From assembly GCA_003452185.1 (NCBI GenBank), contig DMJJ01000348.1, positions 1 through 11,554 on the forward strand: a stretch of 11,554 nucleotides of DNA, given 5' to 3'. The position numbers were made by a program, and so were the translations under genes. A model generated the notes under the pieces. It did not search any database. It saw only the letters and a program-made list of their open reading frames with translations, and was not told the origin of the DNA. Shown one piece after another: positions 1-5,640 of this stretch (position 1 is its first letter; the number at the start of each line of letters is the position of its first letter). This stretch comes from Verrucomicrobiales bacterium. Lineage in GTDB: Bacteria; Verrucomicrobiota; Verrucomicrobiia; Limisphaerales; UBA11320.

Positions 1-250
1 CAAGGTAGGATGCCCCGCCAGCCGTTTCGAGTAGGCCGCGCCGCTGAAGGGCTTGCTCAACTGCGCTAGGGCAGACGGTCTCGCGGCTGAGGATAAGCTC
101 CCTGATCTCGGACGCGATCAAACCATGTCGCTGATCCGCGAACGCGTCGGGTGAGTTGCGGATGACGGCCCTGAGATTTGCGGATCTCTCATCGGGGCTG
201 TGAACTAACGCGAAGGCGAGAATCGCCTGCTCGGATTCAGCAAGTGTCAT
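1..250 (-). CDS. DnaB-type N-terminal domain replication protein (5' part only)
   Basis: This open frame runs off the left edge; only the first 83 codons are present. It starts at ATG 250-248 with MTLAESEQAILAFAL and continues past QALQRRGLLETAGGASYL. This matches the helical N-terminal domain of replicative helicases of the DnaB family, where an early acidic-Gln-Ala helix is followed by an ALxxRGLLExxGGxxYL helix-turn near residue 80. That domain mediates helicase oligomerisation and primase contact. The ATPase domain would lie outside the window, so the protein may be a full helicase, a helicase-primase or only a DnaB-N fusion. No good Shine-Dalgarno sequence precedes the ATG; an AAGG lies 14 bases upstream. 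It is probably the replication gene of the integrated element. Confidence 0.72.
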   Translation of the reverse strand, partial: MTLAESEQAILAFALVHSPDERSANLRAVIRNSPDAFADQRHGLIASEIRELILSRETVCPSAVEQALQRRGLLETAGGASYL

Positions 251-314
251 TGGTCGAAGTGGCCTTGACCGTGAGGGCGACTTGCGGGAGGGTGGAGTTG
301 CGCTACCACTCCCC

Positions 315-338
315 GGTCGGCCCCTCGCGGGGTCGGCC
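315..338 (-). terminator. Hairpin between the 80-aa gene and the DnaB-N gene
   Basis: Two 10-base arms (315-324 and 329-338) flank a TCGC tetraloop directly after the TAA stop at 347-345. In leftward RNA the stem has eight Watson-Crick pairs and two A-C mismatches. In rightward RNA both mismatches become G-U pairs and a T-rich stretch (TCTTTGTTATT) follows. It therefore looks better as a terminator of rightward transcription than of the leftward operon. It could block read-in toward the element genes or act as a partial attenuator ahead of the replication gene. The function is inferred. Confidence 0.4.
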
Positions 339-344
339 TCTTTG

Positions 345-587
345 TTATTCCCCGATCCCTCCAAGCACTTGCTCCAGGCTCTTGCCGTGGTGCAGGCCTG
401 CCAGCCATGCGACACAAGCCGCGCGAGTCTTGAGCTCCGGGGCGCTAACAAAGCTGCCGCTGTCGTTGACCACGAGCAGCACGTTGAGGCCTTGGAGTAT
501 CGTCCGGTATGTCTCGGGGCCGAGGGTCTGCTCGATCTCGAAGGCCAGGGTGAAGATCGCCTGCGTGTTCACCGGGGTGGACTTCAC
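345..587 (-). CDS. Small protein of unknown function, coupled to the HTH gene
   Basis: This is an 80-aa protein starting at GTG 587-585. An AAGGAG Shine-Dalgarno at 600-595, seven bases upstream, decides this start over an in-frame ATG at 620. The GTG overlaps the TGA of the upstream HTH gene (GTGA), which suggests translational coupling. The sequence has a hydrophobic segment around residues 32-39 (LQGLNVLLVV) and a helical C-terminal half with LKTRAACVAWLAGL, ending EQVLGGIGE. It has no signal peptide and no cysteine motif, and I recognise no family. Coupling to an excisionase-like gene and position before a replication gene suggest a role in element control or replication, but that is inference from context only. 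Confidence 0.7.
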   Translation of the reverse strand: MKSTPVNTQAIFTLAFEIEQTLGPETYRTILQGLNVLLVVNDSGSFVSAPELKTRAACVAWLAGLHHGKSLEQVLGGIGE

Positions 588-784
588 AGCGCCACTCCTT
601 GCCGAAATCGCTCCAGCCATCCGGCGAGGTCAGCTCTTGAGTAGCGGATTTCCTTAGCCGTCACCTTCCAGTGCGGCAGGCCTCGCTTGGACCTCCACTC
701 GCGGAGTGTACGGGGTGTAATCTGGAGAAAGCAGGCAGCTTGATCGCTGTCGAGCACGTCGTGATCGGATAGGTTATGTTTCAC
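584..784 (-). CDS. Excisionase/AlpA-type helix-turn-helix protein
   Basis: This 66-aa protein is made almost entirely of one winged-helix DNA-binding domain of the MerR-like excisionase class (HTH_17 type). Residues 12-25 (LDSDQAACFLQITP) correspond to the first helix and turn. TLREWRSKRGLPHWKV is the recognition helix and following loop, and IRYSRADLAGWLERF is the typical strand and final helix (family pattern xRYxxxDLxxWLE). Such proteins act as recombination directionality factors or as AlpA-like activators of an integrase. The assigned start is GTG 784-782, which abuts a perfect inverted repeat and has no Shine-Dalgarno. A GTG at 757-755 is an alternative but would cut close to the domain. 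The stop overlaps the next gene's GTG. It probably controls excision or early transcription of the element. Confidence 0.8.
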   Translation of the reverse strand: MKHNLSDHDVLDSDQAACFLQITPRTLREWRSKRGLPHWKVTAKEIRYSRADLAGWLERFRQGVAL

Positions 785-806
785 GCCATCACGTTGCGTG
801 ATGGCG
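784..806. promoter_or_regulatory. Perfect 10-bp inverted repeat at the HTH gene start
   Basis: CGCCATCACG (784-793) and CGTGATGGCG (797-806) form a perfect dyad around a TTG spacer. The dyad touches the first base of the GTG start codon of the HTH gene. No U-tract follows in either direction, so a terminator is unlikely. It fits an operator for a dimeric regulator, possibly the HTH protein itself or an unseen repressor, or an RNA hairpin that hides the start. The symmetry is seen; the function is inferred. Confidence 0.5.
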
Positions 807-827
807 CTGCTGCTGCACGTCCGATTG

Positions 828-861
828 GGGTACCCTGTTTAGGGGGTGGGGAGGGTACCCT
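828..861. promoter_or_regulatory. Two GGGTACCCT sites 25 bp apart
   Basis: GGGTACCCT occurs at 828-836 and 853-861; the GGGTACCC core is palindromic. The second copy overlaps the TAG stop of the 224-aa gene. Both lie upstream of the leftward HTH gene, where its promoter should be. The 25-bp spacing puts them roughly on one face of the helix apart from a half-turn, so paired operator use is possible. Other copies exist inside coding sequence (1454-1461 and 6568-6575), so chance is not excluded. I see no convincing -35/-10 pair here. Confidence 0.3.
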
Positions 862-1534
862 ATCTCGAAGGTGAGGACCGCGGACCGGTGCCGTGGTTTC
901 GATCAAGCGACGTCACGAAACCGCGGGCGTCCAAGTTCTCACTCCATCGCCTCAGAATCTTCTGACGCCGACTTCGCTGCTTCGCCAACTCGTTCTTGAT
1001 GGCTGCAAGACTCGGCGCGCTTCGAGTCCGCCCCACTGCTCGGGAATCCCGAACCCTTGCGTCAACCACCTGCGCGAGGAGGCTAAGGCGCACCGGCCGC
1101 CTCACGTGATCTGGTCTGGCATCGCTGAAGAAACCAGCTGAGGGGAAATCAGATTCCCCCATCCGCGCATCCTCCTCCTGAATGATCCTCGCCAATGTTC
1201 GTTCAGTTGTTGATGTCTGGTGATACTTGGTGAGCGTCAAGAGCAGTGAAGCGATCAACTCCGGCTCCTCTGCATAAAGCCAAAGCAGCTCATCGTGATG
1301 GTGGGCACTCGTTGGGTTTTCAGCCATCTCGGAAACTGCCTCGAAGGCTTGAATCGGAAGGGCAAGCGCGCGCTGCCCCTCAACGTAACCAAGCCCGTTC
1401 TGACTGGGCCTCCGGAACCCCTCAAGCACCTGCTGAACCTTGGCATCAAAGAAGGGTACCCAGCTTAAGCCGTCCAGTGGCAGGGGGCTGCGGCGGGATT
1501 TTTCCCGACCATCTTTGTCTCTGTAGTTCCTCAT
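860..1534 (-). CDS. Unknown element protein, coupled to integrase
   Basis: This is a 224-aa protein starting at ATG 1534-1532. The frame extends further upstream, but this ATG has a strong Shine-Dalgarno (GGAGG at 1544-1540, five bases away) and overlaps the integrase TGA as ATGA, so it is the likely start. The N-terminus is short and basic (MRNYRDKDGREKSRR). A helical middle follows with HHHDELLWLYAEEPELIASL around residues 78-97. The C-terminal third is rich in Arg and Lys (NELAKQRSRRQKILRRWSENLDARG), consistent with nucleic acid binding. I see no catalytic motif, signal peptide or membrane segment, and I do not recognise the family. It is cotranscribed with the integrase, so a role as integrase accessory or element regulator is possible but unproven. 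Confidence 0.7.
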   Translation of the reverse strand: MRNYRDKDGREKSRRSPLPLDGLSWVPFFDAKVQQVLEGFRRPSQNGLGYVEGQRALALPIQAFEAVSEMAENPTSAHHHDELLWLYAEEPELIASLLLTLTKYHQTSTTERTLARIIQEEDARMGESDFPSAGFFSDARPDHVRRPVRLSLLAQVVDARVRDSRAVGRTRSAPSLAAIKNELAKQRSRRQKILRRWSENLDARGFVTSLDRNHGTGPRSSPSR

Positions 1535-2799
1535 CCCGCCCTCCCGCCGTTTTGCATCGGCACCACGTTCGCCGCGCGCTCGGGGACCAGTCCGAACCAC
1601 CGCGCTGCGTCGTCCGGGCGGACGAGTTCGCGGTAGTGCTTGAACACTACTCCAGGGCTGTTGCCCAACTCGAGGGCAGCTTGGTTTGCACTCTGGGTCT
1701 GCGCAAGCCGGTAGGATGCGAAGGAGTGCCGGAGCCCGTTAGCCTTCCACTTTACCCCCGAGGCCTCCGAGGTGATGCCCTGCTGATCGTAGAACGAATC
1801 GTGCGAACCTGCCCAGAGGAGGCCGGACTTCTTGACGTGGGGAAGGAGCCACGCCCGGAGGGTGTCGCAGATGGGGACCAACCGCCGCGACCTCGTTTTG
1901 GCCTTCGCTCCCCCGACCGTGATAAACCCCGACTCGAAGTCGACGTCCTGCCAGTCAAGGCGCTGGATCTCCTGCGACCGCAAACCGGCGAAGGCACCGA
2001 TCGCAAGCGGAGCCACGAAGGCGGAGGGGGCGGCCGCCAGCAGCTTCGCCATCTCGCCCGGAGTGTAGATCTCGACGGCGCCCTCACTCGCGGCGCTCAG
2101 GCGCTCGGTGTCGACCACCGGGTTGTGCCGGATGTATCCGCGGGTCTTGGCGAAGGCGAAGAACGTGCTGATCACGGTCCGGTAATTCTTGATCGTCAGC
2201 GGGGAGCCCTTGAGCCCGTCCAGGAACGATTGGATCTCCGGCCCCCTCACGCTGGCCACCTTTACCCTGAAAGCCTCGCTGAAGCGGCCCAGACGCGACT
2301 GAAGGTCGCTCAAGTAGCGAACCGACTTACCGCGGGCCCGTCGATGAGCGATGAACTCCTCCACCGCCCCGGCAACGTCCTTGTCCGGGAGGTTCCCCGG
2401 ATCGTGATCGAGGTAGAACCGGACGGCATCGACAAGGCGCTCGCCACAACCCCCGAGCAATTTGACCGCCTCGGCATACCGCCCGACGGCGATCTCCAGC
2501 GGGTCACCCGTAGGACGGAGGAGCTCCATCGCTCGGCCGTAGGAGGCCGCGTCCGGGTTCCGAATCGCGGCCGCGGTGGTCTGTCCGGTGGCCATGAGCC
2601 GGGCGAGCTTCCCCGCCTCGGCGAGCGCCTCGGCTTCGTCAGAGAAGGAGCGCATCCGGCGTCGGCCCGACGTGAAGTCGGCAACCTGATAGAGGTCGTA
2701 TCCGCGCGACTGGGTCTTGTAGACCCGGACGGTAACCGACCCGCTCTTCACTACCCTCGGCCATCCCGACTTGCTTGCTTTCATGGCGGCAAGCGTCAT
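1531..2799 (-). CDS. Tyrosine recombinase/integrase
   Basis: This site-specific recombinase probably integrates and excises the element at tRNA-Thr. Taken from ATG 2799 it has 422 aa; TTG 2820 and ATG 2784 are alternatives and none has a clear Shine-Dalgarno. An SAM-like core-binding domain lies near residues 140-225 (FIAHRRARGK to YIRHNPVV). The catalytic domain follows, with Arg274 (GAFAGLRSQEI), Lys301 on the beta-hairpin, Arg357 in NGLRHSFASYRLA, and nucleophile Tyr389 in VFKHYRELV. Two usual histidines are replaced by asparagine: the first of box II (Asn354, in place of HxLRH) and the LGH position (Asn380, LELGNSP). I have a recollection of such Asn-type integrases in Verrucomicrobiota and Planctomycetota, so the enzyme is probably active. 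The stop overlaps the next gene by ATGA. Confidence 0.92.
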   Translation of the reverse strand: MTLAAMKASKSGWPRVVKSGSVTVRVYKTQSRGYDLYQVADFTSGRRRMRSFSDEAEALAEAGKLARLMATGQTTAAAIRNPDAASYGRAMELLRPTGDPLEIAVGRYAEAVKLLGGCGERLVDAVRFYLDHDPGNLPDKDVAGAVEEFIAHRRARGKSVRYLSDLQSRLGRFSEAFRVKVASVRGPEIQSFLDGLKGSPLTIKNYRTVISTFFAFAKTRGYIRHNPVVDTERLSAASEGAVEIYTPGEMAKLLAAAPSAFVAPLAIGAFAGLRSQEIQRLDWQDVDFESGFITVGGAKAKTRSRRLVPICDTLRAWLLPHVKKSGLLWAGSHDSFYDQQGITSEASGVKWKANGLRHSFASYRLAQTQSANQAALELGNSPGVVFKHYRELVRPDDAARWFGLVPERAANVVPMQNGGRAG

Positions 2800-2814
2800 G
2801 AAAGTGTCATGAAA
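2795..2814. repeat. Tandem GTCATGAAA sites 11 bp apart at the integrase start
   Basis: GTCATGAAA is found at 2795-2803 and again at 2806-2814, one helical turn apart, between the tRNA 3' end and the integrase coding region. The position and phasing fit arm-type sites for integrase or binding sites for an excisionase, and binding here could also repress the integrase gene. The first copy contains the complement of the candidate ATG at 2799-2797. The repeat is seen; the role is inferred. Confidence 0.35.
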
Positions 2815-2873
2815 AGTCAAGATCGACCAGAAAATGAAGGAGAGGAAACCGTCGGAAGCTGCTGATTATCAAA

Positions 2874-2901
2874 TGGAGCCAATGATCGGGGTCGAACCGA
2901 T
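2874..2901 (-). other. Probable attachment-site half (T arm to CCA of tRNA-Thr)
   Basis: The 3' part of the tRNA gene, from T arm through acceptor stem and CCA, is the usual crossover region for integrases that target tRNA genes. The integrase gene begins about 75 bp beyond it, and the tRNA remains complete, as expected when the element carries a copy of the 3' end. The exact core cannot be bounded without the second copy, which is not in this window. Confidence 0.5.
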
Positions 2902-2948
2902 GACCTACGGTTTACGAAACCGTTGCTCTGCCACTGAGCTACATTGGC
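2874..2948 (-). tRNA. tRNA-Thr (anticodon CGU)
   Basis: The minus strand folds into a full cloverleaf of 75 nt including an encoded CCA. The acceptor stem is GCCAATG with CATTGGC, the discriminator is U, and the D stem is GCTC with GAGC. The anticodon stem is ACGGT with ACCGT around the loop TTCGTAA, giving anticodon CGU at 2916-2914, which reads ACG (Thr). The T stem is ATCGG with CCGAT around TTCGACC. A U discriminator is found in many bacterial threonine tRNAs. The gene is intact although it serves as the integration site of the neighbouring element. Confidence 0.96.
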
Positions 2949-3152
2949 TTGCTGGCCTGAGGCCGTTCGTTGCGAACGGAACCTCGGAAGACGCGTCCGG
3001 AGACACGCCTACTACTCCATCGGCCAAAACCGGAGGAGGTCAAGCGGCCGCCATTGTCAAAAGCCACAACCAGTTGGCAAGCCAATTCAGGAGACAAACG
3101 GCCGCCATTCACGGCTCGCCTTGGATCGCTCCCTGCCCGACGATCCCGTCGC
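2949..3152. other. Intergenic region upstream of tRNA-Thr and the membrane-protein gene
   Basis: This 204-bp stretch must hold the leftward tRNA promoter and the rightward promoter of the membrane-protein gene. A perfect TTGACA lies on the minus strand at 3060-3055, but no good -10 follows at normal spacing. A hairpin sits at 2959-2985, just before the mature tRNA 5' end: 7-bp arms CCGTTCG and CGAACGG around TTG, plus a GAGG/CCTC extension. A 15-bp element, CAA(G/A)CGGCCGCCATT, occurs at 3041-3055 and again at 3095-3109 with one mismatch. TTGGCAAGCCAA at 3074-3085 is a 12-bp dyad. No convincing gene is seen. Confidence 0.5.
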
Positions 3153-3902
3153 ATGCCCTGGTTCGAACTCGATCCGCATAGCATCGCCGCCCGCCTCCGG
3201 ACCCGGGGACCGGCTGAAAACCTCCCCTCACTCGGCCGCTCCCTCGCCACGGGGATCGCCGGGTTCACGCTGCTCGGCGTCGCAGGATTCGCCCCGTGGG
3301 CCCTGGGGGCGGCCTGGTTTCGCGGACGCGGGGGGGAAGGGGGGATGTACGCCGCCTGCGCCCTGGTCTTCATCGGGCTGAGCTCCCCCCTGCTCCACCG
3401 CCTGATACCCGGCCCCGGATCGGTGGGCCGGTTCTACCGCCTCTTCGGTTCCACCTTCGCCGCCTACTCCGTTGCCTGGATCGCGGGATGGATGCTCCTC
3501 GGAGGGCACCCGGGAAGCATCGCAGGCCTCCTGGCAGGAACGGCCCTCATGGGCTGGATGCTCTGCCGCGCCTTCGATGCCCCCGAACAACTTGCCCGGG
3601 TGATCGCGGCGCTCTTCCTCCTGAACTCAGCCGGGTATTTCGCTGGAGGCTTGGCCGAGGCCGCGCTCGCCGGATGGAAAGGGATCTCCTGGTTCGGTGC
3701 CCCGATCCCACGCCGGACACGGTTGCTGCTCGCGATGTTTTCCTGGGGGGTCTGCTACGGGGCGGGATTCGGCGCCGGGCTGGGGATCGCGCTCCATGCG
3801 TGCCAGGGCCAGGCAAGAGAGCTGCTCGCGGGAGGCCGGTTGGGGGAAGCAGGCGCCGCGGAGCGGCCGCCGGGTCGACCAGGCACGACCCCGGGGAACT
3901 AA
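3153..3902 (+). CDS. Predicted six-helix membrane protein, unknown function
   Basis: This is a 249-aa protein from ATG 3153 (MPWFELDPHSIAARL). The frame stays open further upstream, but that part is proline- and arginine-rich, lies among the tRNA upstream repeats and does not look like protein. No clear Shine-Dalgarno precedes the ATG. About six hydrophobic segments are visible: starting at GIAGFTLLGVAGF, YAACALVFIGL, FAAYSVAWIAGWMLL, IAGLLAGTALMGWML, VIAALFLLNSAGYFAGG and LAMFSWGVCYGAGFGAG. Glycine and alanine are frequent, and small-residue packing is likely. The C-terminal tail of about 35 residues is polar and proline-rich. I see no transporter signature or catalytic motif. It converges on the STAS gene with only 12 bp between stops. 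Confidence 0.75.
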   Translation: MPWFELDPHSIAARLRTRGPAENLPSLGRSLATGIAGFTLLGVAGFAPWALGAAWFRGRGGEGGMYAACALVFIGLSSPLLHRLIPGPGSVGRFYRLFGSTFAAYSVAWIAGWMLLGGHPGSIAGLLAGTALMGWMLCRAFDAPEQLARVIAALFLLNSAGYFAGGLAEAALAGWKGISWFGAPIPRRTRLLLAMFSWGVCYGAGFGAGLGIALHACQGQARELLAGGRLGEAGAAERPPGRPGTTPGN

Positions 3903-3909
3903 CCCGGGG
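3889..3909. terminator. GC-rich hairpin between convergent genes
   Basis: CCCCGGG (3889-3895) and CCCGGGG (3903-3909) form a perfect 7-bp GC stem around GAACTAA. The loop contains the TAA stop of the rightward membrane-protein gene. It ends six bases before the stop of the convergent STAS gene. No U-tract follows on either strand, so it may be a weak bidirectional terminator or a 3' end stabiliser. Confidence 0.4.
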
Positions 3910-3914
3910 CGGGC

Positions 3915-4460
3915 TCAGGCCGGAGGGGCACTGTTGCCCCCCTCTTCCAGGCGCTTGACGTCTTCCTTGAGGAATTCCACCACGTCCCGGAACTTCGACT
4001 CGTTCGCGGGATTGAGGCGGACGATCACCTCATGGGCGTCGAGGCTCATCTTCGAGCAGAGGAGCCGCGAGTTTCTGGCGCTGGAGGGGGGAACCGGAAT
4101 CCATTGCTCGGGGAAGGCAGGCAGCTCCCGGCTGAGGATGAAGTATTCGTGGAGCCCAAGGTTCTCGATCAGGTCGGCCACCCGCTGGTTGGCCCCGGCG
4201 AGCTCGACACGGTGGTGGCCCGACTTCAGGTTGTCGATGCCGACCTCCTGTTCCAGCCCCGCCAGCGTCCCCAGGAAGGAGCTGTCCATCAGGATGCATT
4301 CCCGGAGATCCAGGGTGAAGCTGCGATGCCCCTTGGAGGCGAGCTCCTTCATGAGGGTCATGAAATCGACCCCGACGATGCAGTTGGCACGCCCCTGGAC
4401 ACGAATCCAAGCCACGCACTCGGTGACCGCGTAATAGAGACTGGTGGTAGAGTCCGTCAT
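3915..4460 (-). CDS. STAS-domain protein (anti-sigma factor antagonist-like)
   Basis: This 181-aa cytoplasmic protein has an N-terminal STAS domain at about residues 8-110. The family core is seen in FTLDLRECILMDSSFLGTLAGL: a beta strand, then MDSS followed by helix 2, as in SpoIIAA-type antagonists, where the second Ser is phosphorylated (Ser61 here). The usual Gly after MDSS is replaced by Phe. RVELAGANQRVADLIENLGL supplies the late strand-helix of the domain. The C-terminal 40 residues are charged and helical (FRDVVEFLKEDVKRLEEG), possibly a coiled coil. The family role is partner switching with a kinase such as RsbW or SpoIIAB, but no kinase or sigma gene is nearby. The ATG overlaps the holA TGA (ATGA), so the two are probably translated together. 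Confidence 0.85.
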   Translation of the reverse strand: MTDSTTSLYYAVTECVAWIRVQGRANCIVGVDFMTLMKELASKGHRSFTLDLRECILMDSSFLGTLAGLEQEVGIDNLKSGHHRVELAGANQRVADLIENLGLHEYFILSRELPAFPEQWIPVPPSSARNSRLLCSKMSLDAHEVIVRLNPANESKFRDVVEFLKEDVKRLEEGGNSAPPA

Positions 4461-5635
4461 CGTGTCCCCATCCCCGATCCGGCAGACGCCCCGGCACGCC
4501 CCGACCGACGGGCCCCGGGTGTGTCCCTGCCAATAATATCGACCAAAGTCTGCTGCAACACCAGTCTCTCATCCGGGCCGCTCGAGAGGAGCTTCCGGTT
4601 GCAGGCCAGGAGGAGCTCCATCGCACGGATCAGCTCCTCCGAGGTGTAGTTCCCGCAGGCATCGACAACCTTGCTGAGCGCAAAAGGATGCATCGATGCC
4701 GGGTTGTATCGCTTGTCCTCCGGCAGAAGGCCAGCCGGAACCCTCTGGGCCAGCCCGGTGCAGGCCCGGGCATCACTCCCGGGGCGAAGGTATTTGAGCC
4801 GGATGAGCTCGCTGACGACAATCATGCTCCTGAACCGGCTGGTAAGGACGGCGAGGAGTCCGAACTCGCTCTTTTTTTTGTCCGACTGCATCTCCCAGAG
4901 CTCCTCGTCGAGACAGCGGAGGGCCCCCGCGAGGTTGCGTCGGGAGACCGCCTCGATGAGGGCGAAGGGCTCGGCCTGCTTGTGGCGGCTGACGACCGCC
5001 TCGACGTCGGACCGGACCAGGCGGGCCCGGTCGCCCGCGTAGAGGGAAGCCTTCTCGACTTCGGCCATGAGGTGGCGGCGGCTCGGGCCGACCGCGGCAA
5101 TGAGGGCATCAACGGCGTCGTCGGCGATCTCCTTGCCGCGCGCGGCGAGCGCCTCTCGGATCATCCCCTCGGCCTGGGCGGGCCATCCGTCCATGTCCCC
5201 CAGGGAGGCGAAGTGCTCGATCGCCCCGGTTTTGTCGATCGCCTTGTAGAAGCTGCGCCGCTTGTCGACGCGGCCCGCGCTGATGAGGAGCCGCACCCCG
5301 CGCCAGTCGAACCGGGTGAGCTCCCCGGCCAGCTCGCTCAGCGTGCTGGTGACGGTCTCGGAGGCGGAGGTGCGGTCATCCCCGATGAAGCTGCAGTCCT
5401 GGAGCCAGATCGCCTTGGCGCCCCCGAAGAACGGGAGGGTGTTGAGGGCCTCGCGAAGCCGTCCCACCACCCGGAGGGCATCGCCGGCGTTGCCGACGGC
5501 GGCGTCGATGATCTCGTGGTCCATCCCGCCGAGCTCGGTGCACCACTCCTTGTAAAGGGCGCGGGCGCGCTCCTTCACGGCGAAGTCATCCTCCCCGTGC
5601 ACCAGGCAGAGCGGCTTGACTGAGGCGGGTGCCAC
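4457..5635 (-). CDS. holA: DNA polymerase III, delta subunit
   Basis: HolA is the clamp-loader subunit that contacts and opens the beta sliding clamp during DNA replication. From GTG 5635 the protein has 392 aa, somewhat longer than E. coli HolA (343 aa). The frame is open back to 5758 but overlaps the preceding nuclease gene; the GTG is preceded by GGGAG ten bases upstream. Typical features are the N-terminal LVHGEDDFAVKERARAL, the clamp-contact region TLPFFGGAKAIWLQD, the AAA+-like second domain with VGPSRRHLMAEVEKASLYAG, and the collar domain with FGLLAVLTSRFRSMIVVSEL and MELLLACNRKLLSSG. The C-terminal 25 residues (after VDIIG) are a basic, Ser/Gly-rich tail. It follows the nuclease gene by about 5 bp and overlaps the STAS gene start. 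Confidence 0.9.
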   Translation of the reverse strand: MAPASVKPLCLVHGEDDFAVKERARALYKEWCTELGGMDHEIIDAAVGNAGDALRVVGRLREALNTLPFFGGAKAIWLQDCSFIGDDRTSASETVTSTLSELAGELTRFDWRGVRLLISAGRVDKRRSFYKAIDKTGAIEHFASLGDMDGWPAQAEGMIREALAARGKEIADDAVDALIAAVGPSRRHLMAEVEKASLYAGDRARLVRSDVEAVVSRHKQAEPFALIEAVSRRNLAGALRCLDEELWEMQSDKKKSEFGLLAVLTSRFRSMIVVSELIRLKYLRPGSDARACTGLAQRVPAGLLPEDKRYNPASMHPFALSKVVDACGNYTSEELIRAMELLLACNRKLLSSGPDERLVLQQTLVDIIGRDTPGARRSGRAGASAGSGMGTR

Positions 5636-5640
5636 GGTTG

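Larger units (their letters stand above)
1..2873 (-). mobile_element. Integrase-proximal part of an integrated element at tRNA-Thr(CGU)
   Basis: The stretch left of the tRNA-Thr gene carries only leftward genes: a tyrosine integrase starting about 75 bp from the tRNA 3' end, an unknown protein, an excisionase-like HTH protein, a small unknown protein and a DnaB-N-type replication protein. An integrase pointing away from an intact tRNA 3' end is the standard layout of elements that integrate at tRNA genes. No second copy of the tRNA 3' sequence was found between 1 and 2870, so the other end is outside the window and the size is unknown. No capsid, terminase or conjugation gene is visible, so prophage, phage satellite and small integrative element cannot be separated here. 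Confidence 0.8.

Noticed and set aside
1454..1461. Third GGGTACCC copy as a further operator
   Set aside because: It lies inside the 224-aa coding region, and another copy lies inside glmS (6568-6575), so isolated copies are expected by chance.
1246..2865. Rightward 539-codon open frame
   Set aside because: It is opposite the integrase and unknown protein genes, has biased composition (many Arg, Pro, Gly) and no recognisable motif; high GC makes long shadow frames common.
3078..3087. GCAAGCCAAT on the plus strand, identical to the 5' end of the minus-strand tRNA-Thr with its flank
   Set aside because: Only ten bases match and part of it is explained by the TTGGCAAGCCAA dyad, so a tRNA remnant or second attachment site is not supported.
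2970..3152. Upstream extension of the membrane-protein gene
   Set aside because: The 61 extra residues are basic and proline-rich without a signal or domain, and the DNA carries tRNA upstream repeats; ATG 3153 fits better, though no Shine-Dalgarno confirms it.
2834..3181. Rightward ORF containing VEPMTYGLRNRCSATELHWL
   Set aside because: This is the antisense translation of the tRNA-Thr gene, a familiar false ORF; there is no other protein character around it.
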